DNA of 64,000 bases from Clostridium sp. OM02-18AC (GCF_003481825.1 NZ_QULW01000001.1:1-64000); one strand, 5' to 3'. Positions 7,806-17,064 are shown, numbered from the stretch's first letter. Numbers and translations are program-made. The notes: generated by a model not told the origin, from the letters alone.

Positions 7806-9587
7806 ATGGGCGCGTATCCAATCTTGTTTACGCAGCATGAAAACAGAAATGCGTTTCTGACTCATCACCGGAGAAGGATAGCCGTCCTGTTTTTCCTGCT
7901 GTGTCTTTGCATGGCGGGACTGACAGGGCGGCTTGTGTTTCTTATGATATACCGGGCAGACCACTACAGTGAGATGGCAGAGGATCTGCATCAGAGAGAG
8001 CGGACCATTAAGGCAGCCAGAGGCAGGATCCTGGATACCAATGGAACGGTCATTGCGGCAAACCGGACGGTGTGTACCATTTCCGTGATCCATAATCAGG
8101 TGAAAGATGCAGAGCTGGTTATTCGGAGTTTATGCGAAAAACTGGGGATGGAGGAGGCGACGGTCCGGAAAAAGGTGGAAAAACGCAGTTCCCGTGAGAT
8201 TATCCGGACCAATGTTGACAAAGAAACAGGCGATGCGATCCGGGAACTTCATCTGGATGGAGTAAAGGTGGATGAGGATTACAAACGCTATTATCCGTTT
8301 TCCAGCCTGGCATCCAAAGTTCTGGGATTTACCGGAGGAGACAACCAGGGAATCATCGGTCTTGAGGTCTTTTATGAGTCAGTTTTAAAAGGAACGAACG
8401 GTACGATCCTTACGATGGCCGATGCAGCGGGGGTGGAACTGGAAAATGCGTTTGAAGAGCGGAACGAGCCGGTGGCGGGAGCAGATCTGTACGTAAGTCT
8501 GGATGTGAATATCCAGCAGTATGCCCAGCAGGCGGCACGTCAGACTATGGAGCGAAAAGGCGCAAAAAAAGTATCGGTGATCGTGATGAATCCGCAGAAT
8601 GGGGAAATTCTGGCAATGGTCAATGTTCCGGAATTTGATCTCAACGATCCGTTCACACTGAATACAGAAGAACCACCGGGCATTTCGGCGAAAGAAAAGC
8701 AGGAACTTTTAAATCAGATGTGGAGAAATCCGGCGATCAACGATACCTATGAACCTGGTTCTACGTTTAAGATCATTACGGCGGCTGCTGGGCTGGAGGC
8801 CGGTGTGGTGTCGCTGACAGACCAGTTTTCCTGCCCGGGATTTCGAATTGTGGAAGACCGGAAAATCCGCTGTCATAAGGTGGGCGGACACGGAGGCGAA
8901 ACGTTTTTGCAGGGTGCCATGAATTCCTGCAACCCGGTTTTTATCGATGTGGGGCAGCGCCTTGGGATTGACCGTTACTGCCAGTATTTTGAACAGTTTG
9001 GTCTGCGCGAAAAAACGGGCATTGATCTTCCGGGTGAAGCATCCACGATCATGCATAAAAAAGAACATATGGGACTGGTGGAGCTGGCCACGGTTTCGTT
9101 CGGGCAGTCCTTTCAGATCACGCCCATCCAGCTGATCACTACAGCTGCTTCCACCATCAATGGAGGCAGGCGGGTGACACCGCATTTTGGCGTGAAGGCG
9201 GTGGCAGCGGATGAGAGCTTTGTTCACCGTTTTTCCTGGCCGGAGGGACGCCGGATCCTGTCGGAAGAGACCAGCAAAACCATGCGCTATGTGCTGGAAC
9301 AGGTGGTAGCAGAGGGCAGCGGAAAGAAGGCAGCGGTGGCGGGCTTTCGCATTGGCGGTAAGACAGCAACTTCGGAAAAACTGCCGCGGAGCCTGAAAAA
9401 ATATATTTCTTCGTTTGTCGGTTTTGCCCCCGCGGACGATCCGCAGGTCATTGCGCTGATCACGATCGATGAACCGCAGGGAATCTATTATGGAGGAACG
9501 ATTGCGGCACCGGTCATTGCGGATCTGTTCCAGAATATCCTGCCGTATCTGGGAATTGTGCAGGAAACAGCCTTGCAAAGGAAATAG
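7806..9587 (+). CDS. Second class B penicillin-binding protein (FtsI/SpoVD-like)
   Basis: A 593-residue paralogue of the preceding gene, with one membrane segment (about 25-47), a dimerisation region (AARGRILDTNG) and a transpeptidase domain. Active-site motifs are STFK (Ser319-Lys322) and SCN (374). The third motif reads KTAT (519-522) instead of the usual KTGT. It has no PASTA domains and ends just after the catalytic domain. AAGGAG precedes the ATG by five bases. Tandem class B PBPs in this position usually supply vegetative septation and spore cortex synthesis. The assignment to SpoVD is possible but not shown by the sequence. Confidence 0.88.
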   Translation: MGAYPILFTQHENRNAFLTHHRRRIAVLFFLLCLCMAGLTGRLVFLMIYRADHYSEMAEDLHQRERTIKAARGRILDTNGTVIAANRTVCTISVIHNQVKDAELVIRSLCEKLGMEEATVRKKVEKRSSREIIRTNVDKETGDAIRELHLDGVKVDEDYKRYYPFSSLASKVLGFTGGDNQGIIGLEVFYESVLKGTNGTILTMADAAGVELENAFEERNEPVAGADLYVSLDVNIQQYAQQAARQTMERKGAKKVSVIVMNPQNGEILAMVNVPEFDLNDPFTLNTEEPPGISAKEKQELLNQMWRNPAINDTYEPGSTFKIITAAAGLEAGVVSLTDQFSCPGFRIVEDRKIRCHKVGGHGGETFLQGAMNSCNPVFIDVGQRLGIDRYCQYFEQFGLREKTGIDLPGEASTIMHKKEHMGLVELATVSFGQSFQITPIQLITTAASTINGGRRVTPHFGVKAVAADESFVHRFSWPEGRRILSEETSKTMRYVLEQVVAEGSGKKAAVAGFRIGGKTATSEKLPRSLKKYISSFVGFAPADDPQVIALITIDEPQGIYYGGTIAAPVIADLFQNILPYLGIVQETALQRK

Positions 9588-9642
9588 AAAAGACGTATAC
9601 TAATAGATATGTCAAAATACATAGAAAACTTAGGAGAGTATC

Positions 9643-10611
9643 ATGATTAACGAAACCATTCTTGCGATCATTATCGCATTTGCAGTCAGCGCGATCCTCT
9701 GTCCGATCGTAATCCCGTTTCTGCATAAGTTAAAATTCGGACAGCAGGTCCGCGATGACGGTCCACAGGCACATTTAAAGAAGCAGGGCACCCCGACGAT
9801 GGGCGGACTGGTATTTTTAACCGCGGTGGTGATCACCTCTTTGCTGTACATCCGTGACTACCCGCGCATCATTCCGGTCTTATTTATGACTGTGGGGTTT
9901 GGTGTCATCGGTTTTCTGGATGACTACATCAAGATCGTCATGAAGCGTTCCGAGGGCTTAAATCCGGTCCAGAAGCTGATCGGCCAGTTTATCATCACCG
10001 GAATTTTTGTGTATTATCTGATGTGTTCCGGCGAAGTGGAGACATCCATGCTGGTGCCGTTTACCGGCGGCTTCGAACATGGCATTTATTTAAATTTAGG
10101 CTTTTTATTTATTCCGTTTGTCTTCTTTGTTGTGCTTGGAACGGACAACGGCGTAAACTTTACCGATGGTCTGGATGGCCTGTGCACCAGTGTGACCATT
10201 CTGGTTGCAACATTTCTGACCATCATTTCCATTGGGGAAAACAGCGGCATCAGCCCGATCACCGGAGCCGTAGTAGGAAGTCTTCTTGGCTTTCTGCTGT
10301 TTAACGTATATCCGGCCAAGGTCTTCATGGGCGACACCGGTTCCCTGGCTTTAGGCGGATTTGTGGCATCCAGCGCATTTATGATGCAGATGCCGTTATT
10401 CATTCCGATCATCGGTCTGATCTATCTGGTTGAAGTATTATCGGTTATCATGCAGGTATCTTACTTTAAGGCTACCCATGGAAAACGTATTTTCCGCATG
10501 GCGCCGATCCATCATCATTTTGAACTGGGCGGCTGGTCTGAGACCAGGGTGGTTGCAGTATTTTCGATTGTGACTGCACTGCTCTGCCTGGTGGCATACT
10601 TGGGAATATAA
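9643..10611 (+). CDS. mraY: Phospho-N-acetylmuramoyl-pentapeptide-transferase
   Basis: MraY transfers phospho-MurNAc-pentapeptide from UDP to undecaprenyl phosphate, making lipid I in the membrane. The 322-residue polytopic protein contains FLDDYIK near residue 90 (Mg2+ and undecaprenyl-phosphate site), the GTDNGVNFTDGLDGL loop near 166-180, and the C-terminal HHHFE motif near 289. GGAGAG sits just before the ATG. The PBP-mraY-murD order is conserved, but the murE and murF genes that normally lie before mraY are absent here. Confidence 0.96.
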   Translation: MINETILAIIIAFAVSAILCPIVIPFLHKLKFGQQVRDDGPQAHLKKQGTPTMGGLVFLTAVVITSLLYIRDYPRIIPVLFMTVGFGVIGFLDDYIKIVMKRSEGLNPVQKLIGQFIITGIFVYYLMCSGEVETSMLVPFTGGFEHGIYLNLGFLFIPFVFFVVLGTDNGVNFTDGLDGLCTSVTILVATFLTIISIGENSGISPITGAVVGSLLGFLLFNVYPAKVFMGDTGSLALGGFVASSAFMMQMPLFIPIIGLIYLVEVLSVIMQVSYFKATHGKRIFRMAPIHHHFELGGWSETRVVAVFSIVTALLCLVAYLGI

Positions 10612-10640
10612 CATCTTTGAAAGGACAGGAGGTATATGAG

Positions 10641-11996
10641 ATGAGTCAGAAAGTATTGGTGGCAGGTACCGGAAAGAGCGGTATTGCAGCAGCAAAACTT
10701 CTTCTTGCCATGGGCGGCGAGGTTGTACTTTACGATGGCAACGACAAGCTGGATCCGGAGAAGATTAAGGAAAATTTTGAGGAAGATGCAAAGATCACGA
10801 TCGTGCTGGGAGAACTGACCAGACCGGATCTTTTAGGCGTGGAGCTTTCTATTATCAGCCCGGGAATCCCGTTGGATGCGCCGTTTGTACCGGTACTGGA
10901 TGAGGCGAAAATTCCGATCTGGAGTGAGATCCAGCTGGCATACCATGTGGCAAAGGGCAAACTGATCGCCATTACCGGAACCAATGGAAAAACCACGACC
11001 ACAGCGCTGACCGGCGCCATTATGAAAACGTTCTTCGATGAGGTGTTTGTGGTCGGAAATATCGGTATCCCGTACACGGAAGTTGCTTTGGATACGACCG
11101 AGAAATCGGTTACGGTTGCAGAGGTTTCCAGCTTCCAGCTTGAGACCATCATGGATTTCCATCCGAATGTGAGCGCAATCTTAAACATTACGCCGGATCA
11201 TTTAAACCGTCACGGAACCATGGAAAATTACATTGAAGTAAAAGAGCGTGTTGCAGTGAACCAGACCGAAGACGACTGCATCGTTTTAAACTACGACGAT
11301 AAAGTACTGCGCGAGTTTGGCGAGAAGAAGGACTTAAAGCCGAAGGTTATCTTTTTCTCCAGCACACAGACCTTAAAAGACGGTATGTATCTGGACGGAG
11401 ATACCATGATCTATGCGCATGACGGCAAGACTGAGGAAATCCTGAATGTAAAAACCGATATGCAGCTGTTAGGAAAGCATAATTATGAGAATGTTATGGC
11501 AGCAGTAGCCATGAGCATCCGCATGGGCGTGCCGATGGACTGCATCCGCAAAGCCGTAAAGGAGTTTCAGGCAGTGGAGCACCGGATTGAGTTTGTCCTG
11601 GAGCGTTCCGGGGTCCGTTATTATAACGATTCCAAGGGAACCAACCCGGATGCTGCCATTCAGGCAATCCGCGCGATGCCGGGTCCGACTGTTCTGATCG
11701 CTGGTGGTTATGACAAGCACAGCGAGTATGACGAGTGGATCGAGGAATTTGGCGATAAGGTAAAATATCTGGTTCTGATCGGTCAGACCCGCGACAAGAT
11801 CGCAGAGTGTGCCAGAAGCCATGGCTTTACTGATATTATGTATGCAGAGGATATGGCAGAGGCTGTACGCGTCTGTGCCGCTTATGCCAATGCAGGGGAC
11901 AATGTCCTCTTATCTCCGGCGTGCGCAAGCTGGGGTATGTTTGACAACTACGAGCAGCGCGGTGAGATTTTCAAGGAATGTGTAAGAAACCTCTAA
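10641..11996 (+). CDS. murD: UDP-N-acetylmuramoyl-L-alanine--D-glutamate ligase
   Basis: MurD adds D-glutamate to UDP-MurNAc-L-Ala using ATP in the cytoplasm. The 451-residue protein has the N-terminal Rossmann-like UDP domain (VAGTGKSGIAAA), the ATP-binding GTNGKTTTT loop near 115-123, the Mur-ligase LNITPDHLNRH segment near 190, and the C-terminal YNDSKGTNPDA motif that precedes the glutamate-binding domain. The ATG at 10641 is chosen because ACAGGAGG lies eight bases upstream. A TTG further upstream has no such site. Confidence 0.96.
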   Translation: MSQKVLVAGTGKSGIAAAKLLLAMGGEVVLYDGNDKLDPEKIKENFEEDAKITIVLGELTRPDLLGVELSIISPGIPLDAPFVPVLDEAKIPIWSEIQLAYHVAKGKLIAITGTNGKTTTTALTGAIMKTFFDEVFVVGNIGIPYTEVALDTTEKSVTVAEVSSFQLETIMDFHPNVSAILNITPDHLNRHGTMENYIEVKERVAVNQTEDDCIVLNYDDKVLREFGEKKDLKPKVIFFSSTQTLKDGMYLDGDTMIYAHDGKTEEILNVKTDMQLLGKHNYENVMAAVAMSIRMGVPMDCIRKAVKEFQAVEHRIEFVLERSGVRYYNDSKGTNPDAAIQAIRAMPGPTVLIAGGYDKHSEYDEWIEEFGDKVKYLVLIGQTRDKIAECARSHGFTDIMYAEDMAEAVRVCAAYANAGDNVLLSPACASWGMFDNYEQRGEIFKECVRNL

Positions 11997-12045
11997 TTTA
12001 GGAAGGTCTTAAAACAGTTACAAGAAAACCTGTAGGAGGAGTGAT

Positions 12046-13179
12046 ATGGCAAAGAAGAACCGGCCGAAACGGTTTTATGATTACAGCCTGTTGTTCTGTA
12101 TCATATTTTTGACGGTGTTTGGACTGGTCATGATTTACAGCGCCAGTTCTTACACAGCACAGCTCAAATATAACAATGCCGGTTTCTTTATGATGCGTCA
12201 GCTTAAGGTCGCAGCAGGCGGTCTGGTCCTGGCACTGTTGATTTCCAAACTGGATTACCATTGGTATGCAAAATTTTCCATGTTTGCGTATCTGTTATCC
12301 TATGTGCTGATGGTTGCGGTAACCCTGTTTGGGCGGGAAGTAAACGGTAAAAAGCGTTGGCTTGGTGTTGGCTCGCTGAGTTTCCAGCCGACGGAGTTTG
12401 TAAAAATTGCCCTGATCGTTTTTTTGGCGGTTCTCATCACCCGTATGGGATCCAGCGTCAATACCTGGAAAAATATGGCGAAGGTGATGGGACTTGCACT
12501 CCCGATCGCCGGAATTGTTGCAGCGAACAACTTAAGTTCCGGTATCATTATCATGGGAATCGCCTTTGTGATGCTGTTTGTGGCATGCAAAAAGCAGTGG
12601 CCTTTTTATGCCTGCGGTGCTATGGCACTTCTGGCGGTAGCTACGGCTGGTCCGCTTGCAATCTTTCTGGAAAAGATCAAGCTGCTGAAGCCATATCAGT
12701 TGAGCCGTATCCATGTATGGCTGTCCCCGGAAGCATACCCTATGGATGGCGGATATCAGGTGCTGCAGGGACTTTACGCCATTGGTTCCGGCGGATTGTT
12801 CGGCAAGGGACTTGGAGAGAGTATCCAGAAGATGGGATTTGTGCCGGAGGCACAGAATGATATGATCTTCTCCATTATCTGCGAAGAACTGGGACTTTTC
12901 GGGGCGGTATCGGTCATTCTCATCTTTTTGTTTATGATCTACCGGTTTATGCTGATCGCGAACAACGCACCGGATCTTCTGGGCGCTTTGATCGTAGTCG
13001 GGGTAATGGCGCATATTGCGATCCAGGTTATTTTAAATATCGCGGTAGTAACCAATACCATCCCGAACACCGGAATCACGCTGCCGTTCATCAGTTACGG
13101 AGGTACCTCCGTCTTGTTCCTTATGATGGAAATGGGAATGGTACTTGGTGTTTCAAACCAGATCCGGCTGGAACGGTAA
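12046..13179 (+). CDS. ftsW: Lipid II polymerase of the FtsW/RodA/SpoVE (SEDS) family
   Basis: SEDS proteins polymerise glycan strands from lipid II together with a class B PBP. The 377-residue protein has about nine to ten membrane segments. Early loops read FGLVMIYSASSY and GKKRWLGVG. The catalytic loop region includes PMDGGYQVLQGLYAIGSGGLFGKG (read in two parts), and the C-terminal signature NTIPNTGITLPFISYGGTS is also present. A strong GTAGGAGGAG ribosome site precedes the ATG. Position next to murD and two PBPs favours FtsW or its sporulation counterpart SpoVE; the sequence alone does not separate them. Confidence 0.9.
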   Translation: MAKKNRPKRFYDYSLLFCIIFLTVFGLVMIYSASSYTAQLKYNNAGFFMMRQLKVAAGGLVLALLISKLDYHWYAKFSMFAYLLSYVLMVAVTLFGREVNGKKRWLGVGSLSFQPTEFVKIALIVFLAVLITRMGSSVNTWKNMAKVMGLALPIAGIVAANNLSSGIIIMGIAFVMLFVACKKQWPFYACGAMALLAVATAGPLAIFLEKIKLLKPYQLSRIHVWLSPEAYPMDGGYQVLQGLYAIGSGGLFGKGLGESIQKMGFVPEAQNDMIFSIICEELGLFGAVSVILIFLFMIYRFMLIANNAPDLLGALIVVGVMAHIAIQVILNIAVVTNTIPNTGITLPFISYGGTSVLFLMMEMGMVLGVSNQIRLER

Positions 13180-13374
13180 GATGTTCTAAGGTTTCGCTGG
13201 CGGGCATGGATGCGTAATCTGGCAAACCAACGGGAATAACAGGAACGCAACATCCGAAAGGTACATAAGATAAAGCATAGAAATAGAATATGAAAAGCTG
13301 CCGGACCAGAGATCAAATGGCGGCAGTTTCGTGTTGCTTGTGTCTGGAAGATTATGTACAGGAGGGATCTGGGA

Positions 13375-14628
13375 TTGTCTGTGCTGCGGATAGAAGGATT
13401 ACACAGGCTGGAAGGAACGATAAAAATACAGGGTTCCAAGAACGGGGTGCTGCCGGTCATGGCAGCATCTCTTCTTCATAACGGAACCACGATACTGGAG
13501 CATGTCCCCAAAATACAGGATGTTTTCTGTATGTTGGGGATTTTGAACGCTTTGGGGGCAGATTGCCGGATGGAAGAAGACCGTCTGGTCATTTCAGCCG
13601 CTTCCCTGAGCGCTTCGCGTATACCGGAAGTATTGGCCGGGCAGATGCGCTCTTCGGTGATGCTGCTTGGACCTCTGCTTGTGCGGATGGGAAAGGTGGA
13701 AACCTGGCTTCCGGGTGGATGCCGCATTGGAAAACGACCGGTAGATCTGCATATCCGGGGACTGGAGGCACTTGGTGCTGTCGTGAACATGGAAGAAGAC
13801 CGGATCCATGCGTTTGTGCCGGAAGGTGGCCTGTCTGGAACAACGGTTTCGCTTCCATACCCCAGTGTGGGGGCAACGGAAAATATTCTGATGGCAGCTG
13901 CCGGGGCGCAGGGAGAGACGGTTTTGACTGGCGCAGCCAGGGAGCCGGAGATTGAGATATTATGTGATTTTTTAAGAGCGCTTGGGATAAGCGTGGAAGG
14001 GGCAGGAAGTTCTGTCATTCGTTTACAGGGGAGGCGTGAACTTCAGAATGTGCGATTTGCTCTTCCCGGAGACCGGATCGTGGCAGGAACTTATGTGGGA
14101 GCCGTGCTGTGTGCAGGCGGCCGGGTCTTTCTGGAAAAGGCGCCAGTCCGTCACATGGGAAAAACTTTGTGGACCGCAAAACAGATGGGAGCGAAGCTGG
14201 AACCGGAGGAAGATGGAATCTGGATTTCCAGGAAAGAAAGAACAAAGCCCATTCATCTGGAGACAGGACCTTACCCGGAATTTCCAACCGATATGCAGTC
14301 GGTGATTCTGGCAGCAGCTTCTCTTGCGGACGGAACATCCTGGATCCGGGAGAATGTTTTTGAAAACCGGTTTTGCGCGGCAAAGGAATTGCGGAAATTT
14401 GGTGCACATATTATAATAGAAGACAAACTTGCAACCGTAACCGGTGCTGCCACGTTAAAAGGTGCCAGTGTGGAGGCAGAAGACCTGCGCGGGGGTGCTG
14501 CCCTGGTAGCGGCTGGTCTGGCGGCAGAGGGAGAAAGTTTTATTGACGGCTATCAGCATATCAGCCGCGGGTACGAGGATATCAGCCGGGATCTCGCCGG
14601 AGTGGGAGCCCGGATCCGCCTTTGCTGA
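13375..14628 (+). CDS. murA: UDP-N-acetylglucosamine 1-carboxyvinyltransferase
   Basis: MurA condenses phosphoenolpyruvate with UDP-GlcNAc, the first committed step of peptidoglycan synthesis and the target of fosfomycin. Starting at TTG 13375, eight bases after AGGAGGG, gives 417 residues and places the catalytic Lys-Asn pair at 22-23 and the fosfomycin-sensitive Cys of PGGCRIGKRP at 116. These match E. coli numbering almost exactly, which supports this unusual start over the ATG at 13354. YPEFPTDMQ (catalytic Asp) and RGGAALVAAGL (Arg) are also present. A murA copy between ftsW and ftsQ replaces the murG/murC seen in many genomes. Confidence 0.93.
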   Translation: MSVLRIEGLHRLEGTIKIQGSKNGVLPVMAASLLHNGTTILEHVPKIQDVFCMLGILNALGADCRMEEDRLVISAASLSASRIPEVLAGQMRSSVMLLGPLLVRMGKVETWLPGGCRIGKRPVDLHIRGLEALGAVVNMEEDRIHAFVPEGGLSGTTVSLPYPSVGATENILMAAAGAQGETVLTGAAREPEIEILCDFLRALGISVEGAGSSVIRLQGRRELQNVRFALPGDRIVAGTYVGAVLCAGGRVFLEKAPVRHMGKTLWTAKQMGAKLEPEEDGIWISRKERTKPIHLETGPYPEFPTDMQSVILAAASLADGTSWIRENVFENRFCAAKELRKFGAHIIIEDKLATVTGAATLKGASVEAEDLRGGAALVAAGLAAEGESFIDGYQHISRGYEDISRDLAGVGARIRLC

Positions 14629-14636
14629 ATGGGAAA

Positions 14637-14703
14637 CACCGGCAAAGGTTTGCTGCCGGACACGTACGCGTCCGCATGTTTAAGCACAGGTGCTTTGCCG
14701 GTG
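14637..14703 (+). repeat. 11-bp perfect inverted repeat between murA and ftsQ
   Basis: CACCGGCAAAG (14637-14647) is matched by CTTTGCCGGTG (14693-14703) around a 45-base loop that contains a smaller GGAC/GTCC hairpin. There is no T run after it, so it is not a standard terminator. It may stabilise or attenuate the operon transcript. Confidence 0.5.
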
Positions 14704-14732
14704 CCGTGGTCGGATAATAGGAGAAAAAACAG

Positions 14733-15458
14733 ATGGAAAATGGATCAGGAAAGAAAAAGGTGATCCTGCTTGCGGCACTGCTTTTGCTGCTTGCATGTAT
14801 GGCAGCTGTGTGCTCCATAAAAATTCGGGATATCACAGTAACAGGAAATGAAAAATACACAGAGGAACAGCTGGTAGATCTGGTTTTTCCGGATAACGTA
14901 AGCCGCAGCACGATATTTTGCTATCTGCGGGAGCATTTCGGAAAACATGAAAAGATCCCGTTCGTGGAAGATTACAAACTGGTATTAAAAGGGCTGACCA
15001 GGGCAGAACTTATTGTTTACGAGAAAAGTGTGGTGGGATATGTCTCTTACATGAGCAGTTATATGTATTTTGATAAGGACGGTATTATCGTGGAAAGCTC
15101 CAGCCAGAAGCTTCCCGGCGTTCCCTGGATCAACGGACTGAAGTTCGGTCATATCGTCCTTTATCAGAAATTGCCGGTGGAAAGTGAGTGGATTTTCCAG
15201 GAAATCCTGAATCTGACACAGATCCTCTCGATTTACGAACTGAGTGTGGACAAGATCCAGTACAATACCCTGGGTGAGGCTACCCTGTATATGGGAGACA
15301 TCGAGGTGATCCTGGGAAGCAATGACGGTCTGAACGGAAAAATAGCAGAGCTTGGCGACATGCTCCCACAGCTGGAAGGCAGGAGCGGCACCTTGTATCT
15401 GGATAATTACGATGAAACCAAAACAAATCCGATGTATACATTCAAACCCAAAAACTAA
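14733..15458 (+). CDS. ftsQ: FtsQ/DivIB-type cell division protein
   Basis: A 241-residue bitopic protein: a short basic start, a membrane segment (about 9-29), a POTRA domain beginning IRDITVTGNEKYTEEQL (about 31-100), and a FtsQ beta domain (YMYFDKDGIIVESS onward). With FtsL/DivIC it regulates the septal synthase. GGAGAAAA precedes the ATG. Position directly before ftsZ is typical. ftsA, which often lies between the two, is not present. Confidence 0.88.
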   Translation: MENGSGKKKVILLAALLLLLACMAAVCSIKIRDITVTGNEKYTEEQLVDLVFPDNVSRSTIFCYLREHFGKHEKIPFVEDYKLVLKGLTRAELIVYEKSVVGYVSYMSSYMYFDKDGIIVESSSQKLPGVPWINGLKFGHIVLYQKLPVESEWIFQEILNLTQILSIYELSVDKIQYNTLGEATLYMGDIEVILGSNDGLNGKIAELGDMLPQLEGRSGTLYLDNYDETKTNPMYTFKPKN

Positions 15459-15467
15459 AAAAAACGG

Positions 15468-15523
15468 TTGATATTTTCAAGGAAATCACCTATAGTATTA
15501 TTTAGACTAGTTTTTGATATAAT
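15468..15523 (+). promoter_or_regulatory. Two overlapping promoters for ftsZ
   Basis: The first is TTGATA (15468-15473), 17 bp, TATAGT (15491-15496). The second is an extended -10, TGATATAAT (15515-15523), without a good -35. Both lie in the ftsQ-ftsZ gap, so ftsZ can be expressed apart from the upstream operon. Confidence 0.65.
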
Positions 15524-15575
15524 GTTACAAAACTGTTACAAAAGGCCAATGAAAGAAGTTAAGGAGGAATCAGTC

Positions 15576-16823
15576 TTGTTAGAGATTAAGATAAATGAAG
15601 CGGAAAACTCCGCGAAGATCATTGTGATCGGTGTTGGCGGTGCCGGCAACAATGCAGTAAACCGCATGGTAGACGAAAATATTGCAGGTGTCGAGTTCAT
15701 CGGCATCAATACCGATAAACAGGCATTGCAGTTCTGTAAGGCTCCGACCGCCATGCAGATCGGCGAGAAGCTGACCAAGGGCTTAGGCGCTGGTGCAAAG
15801 CCAGAGGTTGGACAGAAAGCAGCAGAGGAGAGTTCCGAGGAGATTGCTCAGGCCATTAAGGGCGCTGACATGGTATTTGTTACCTGCGGTATGGGCGGCG
15901 GTACCGGTACCGGTGCAGCTCCGGTCATTGCAAAGATCGCAAAAGACATGGGCATTCTGACCGTTGGTGTTGTAACAAAGCCATTCCGTTTTGAGGCAAA
16001 GGCACGTATGAGCAACGCGCTTGCCGGAATCGAAAACTTAAAGGCAAGTGTTGATACCCTGATCGTAATTCCGAATGATAAACTTCTTGAAATCGTTGAC
16101 CGCAGAACCACGATGCCGGATGCATTAAAGAAAGCAGACGAAGTGCTGCAGCAGGCTGTTCAGGGTATTACCGACCTGATCAACGTTCCGGGTCTGATCA
16201 ACCTTGACTTTGCAGATGTACAGACGGTTATGACCGACAAGGGCATCGCCCATATCGGTATCGGACATGCCAAGGGCGACGACAAGGCTGTTGAGGCTGT
16301 TAAGCAGGCAGTAGCAAGCCCGCTGTTAGAGACCACCATCGAGGGCGCTACCCACGTGATCATCAACATCTCCGGCGACATCAGCCTGATCGAGGCAAAC
16401 GAAGCAGCAAGCTATGTTCAGGAGCTGGCTGGCGATGATGCAAACATCATCTTCGGTGCAATGTACGACGAGAACGCACAGGATGAGGCCACCATTACCG
16501 TAATCGCAACCGGTCTGGATGCACATGCAAATACTCCGGTTAACAAGGCTATGGCTGAGTTTGGAAACTTCAAACCGAAAATGCCGTCCGGATTAAACTT
16601 AAACACCCAGAGTGTTGGCCGCACCGCTGCTGCTGAGGCAAGCGCAACGGCTGCAAAGGCTGCACCGCAGCTTCACACTCAGGCCCAGAGCGTAAAACCG
16701 GTTCCGGCACAGACCACGCAGGCTGCAGCTCCGGCTCAGAGTGCTCCGGCAAGCCAGGGTTCTTACCGTCCGTTAAACCAGACCCAGATCAACATTCCGG
16801 ATTTCTTAAAGAATAAGCGCTAA
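15576..16823 (+). CDS. ftsZ: Cell division protein FtsZ
   Basis: FtsZ is the tubulin-like GTPase that builds the division ring. The 415-residue protein carries the GTP-binding start IIVIGVGGAGNNAVNRM (about 14-30), the tubulin signature GGGTGTGAAP (about 105-114), the synergy loop NLDFADVQ, and the C-terminal peptide IPDFLKNKR that binds FtsA or SepF. The linker before that peptide is rich in Ala and Gln. TTG at 15576 is the likely start, as AAGGAGGAA lies six to seven bases before it and no earlier start has a site. Its own promoters sit upstream and a terminator follows. Confidence 0.97.
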   Translation: MLEIKINEAENSAKIIVIGVGGAGNNAVNRMVDENIAGVEFIGINTDKQALQFCKAPTAMQIGEKLTKGLGAGAKPEVGQKAAEESSEEIAQAIKGADMVFVTCGMGGGTGTGAAPVIAKIAKDMGILTVGVVTKPFRFEAKARMSNALAGIENLKASVDTLIVIPNDKLLEIVDRRTTMPDALKKADEVLQQAVQGITDLINVPGLINLDFADVQTVMTDKGIAHIGIGHAKGDDKAVEAVKQAVASPLLETTIEGATHVIINISGDISLIEANEAASYVQELAGDDANIIFGAMYDENAQDEATITVIATGLDAHANTPVNKAMAEFGNFKPKMPSGLNLNTQSVGRTAAAEASATAAKAAPQLHTQAQSVKPVPAQTTQAAAPAQSAPASQGSYRPLNQTQINIPDFLKNKR

Positions 16824-16863
16824 GAATCATTCTGAGGCTACATATTATTTCTACGACAAAAGA

Positions 16864-16909
16864 CGACAAAGACAGAAGACCAGTTTGGGTTTTCTGTCTT
16901 TTTTTGTCG
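16864..16909 (+). terminator. Intrinsic terminator after ftsZ
   Basis: GACAGAA pairs with TTCTGTC around a 15-base loop, with flanking CGACAAA/TTTGTCG able to extend the stem. Seven T follow the core stem. It closes the division cluster before the sporulation genes. Confidence 0.8.
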
Positions 16910-16937
16910 TTCAAAAATGGAAGTTTCGTCCGTCGCT

Positions 16938-16970
16938 TTGACAAAATTTTCTCTTTCTGCGAATTATAAT
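16938..16970 (+). promoter_or_regulatory. Spo0A-dependent spoIIG-type promoter
   Basis: TTGACA (16938-16943) and TATAAT (16965-16970) are both perfect but 21 bp apart, too far for unaided sigma-A. The -35 lies inside TTTGACAAAA, whose complement TTTTGTCAAA fits the Spo0A box TTTTGTCRAA. In B. subtilis the spoIIG promoter has the same wide spacer and an 0A box overlapping the -35. Confidence 0.8.
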
Positions 16971-17064
16971 GAGGACATGAGCAATGAGAATCCTTGTAAC
17001 TGTGAGAATATCAGGCAGTTACGAAGCCCTGGAAAGGCTCATGATGTCAGGGGGACAATGTAGC

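Noticed and set aside
16984..17064. Longer N-terminus for SpoIIGA from ATG 16984
   Set aside because: The ATG lies only a few bases after the predicted Spo0A-dependent transcription start and has no ribosome site. Starting at 17065 places the catalytic Asp at residue 183 as in the known enzyme.
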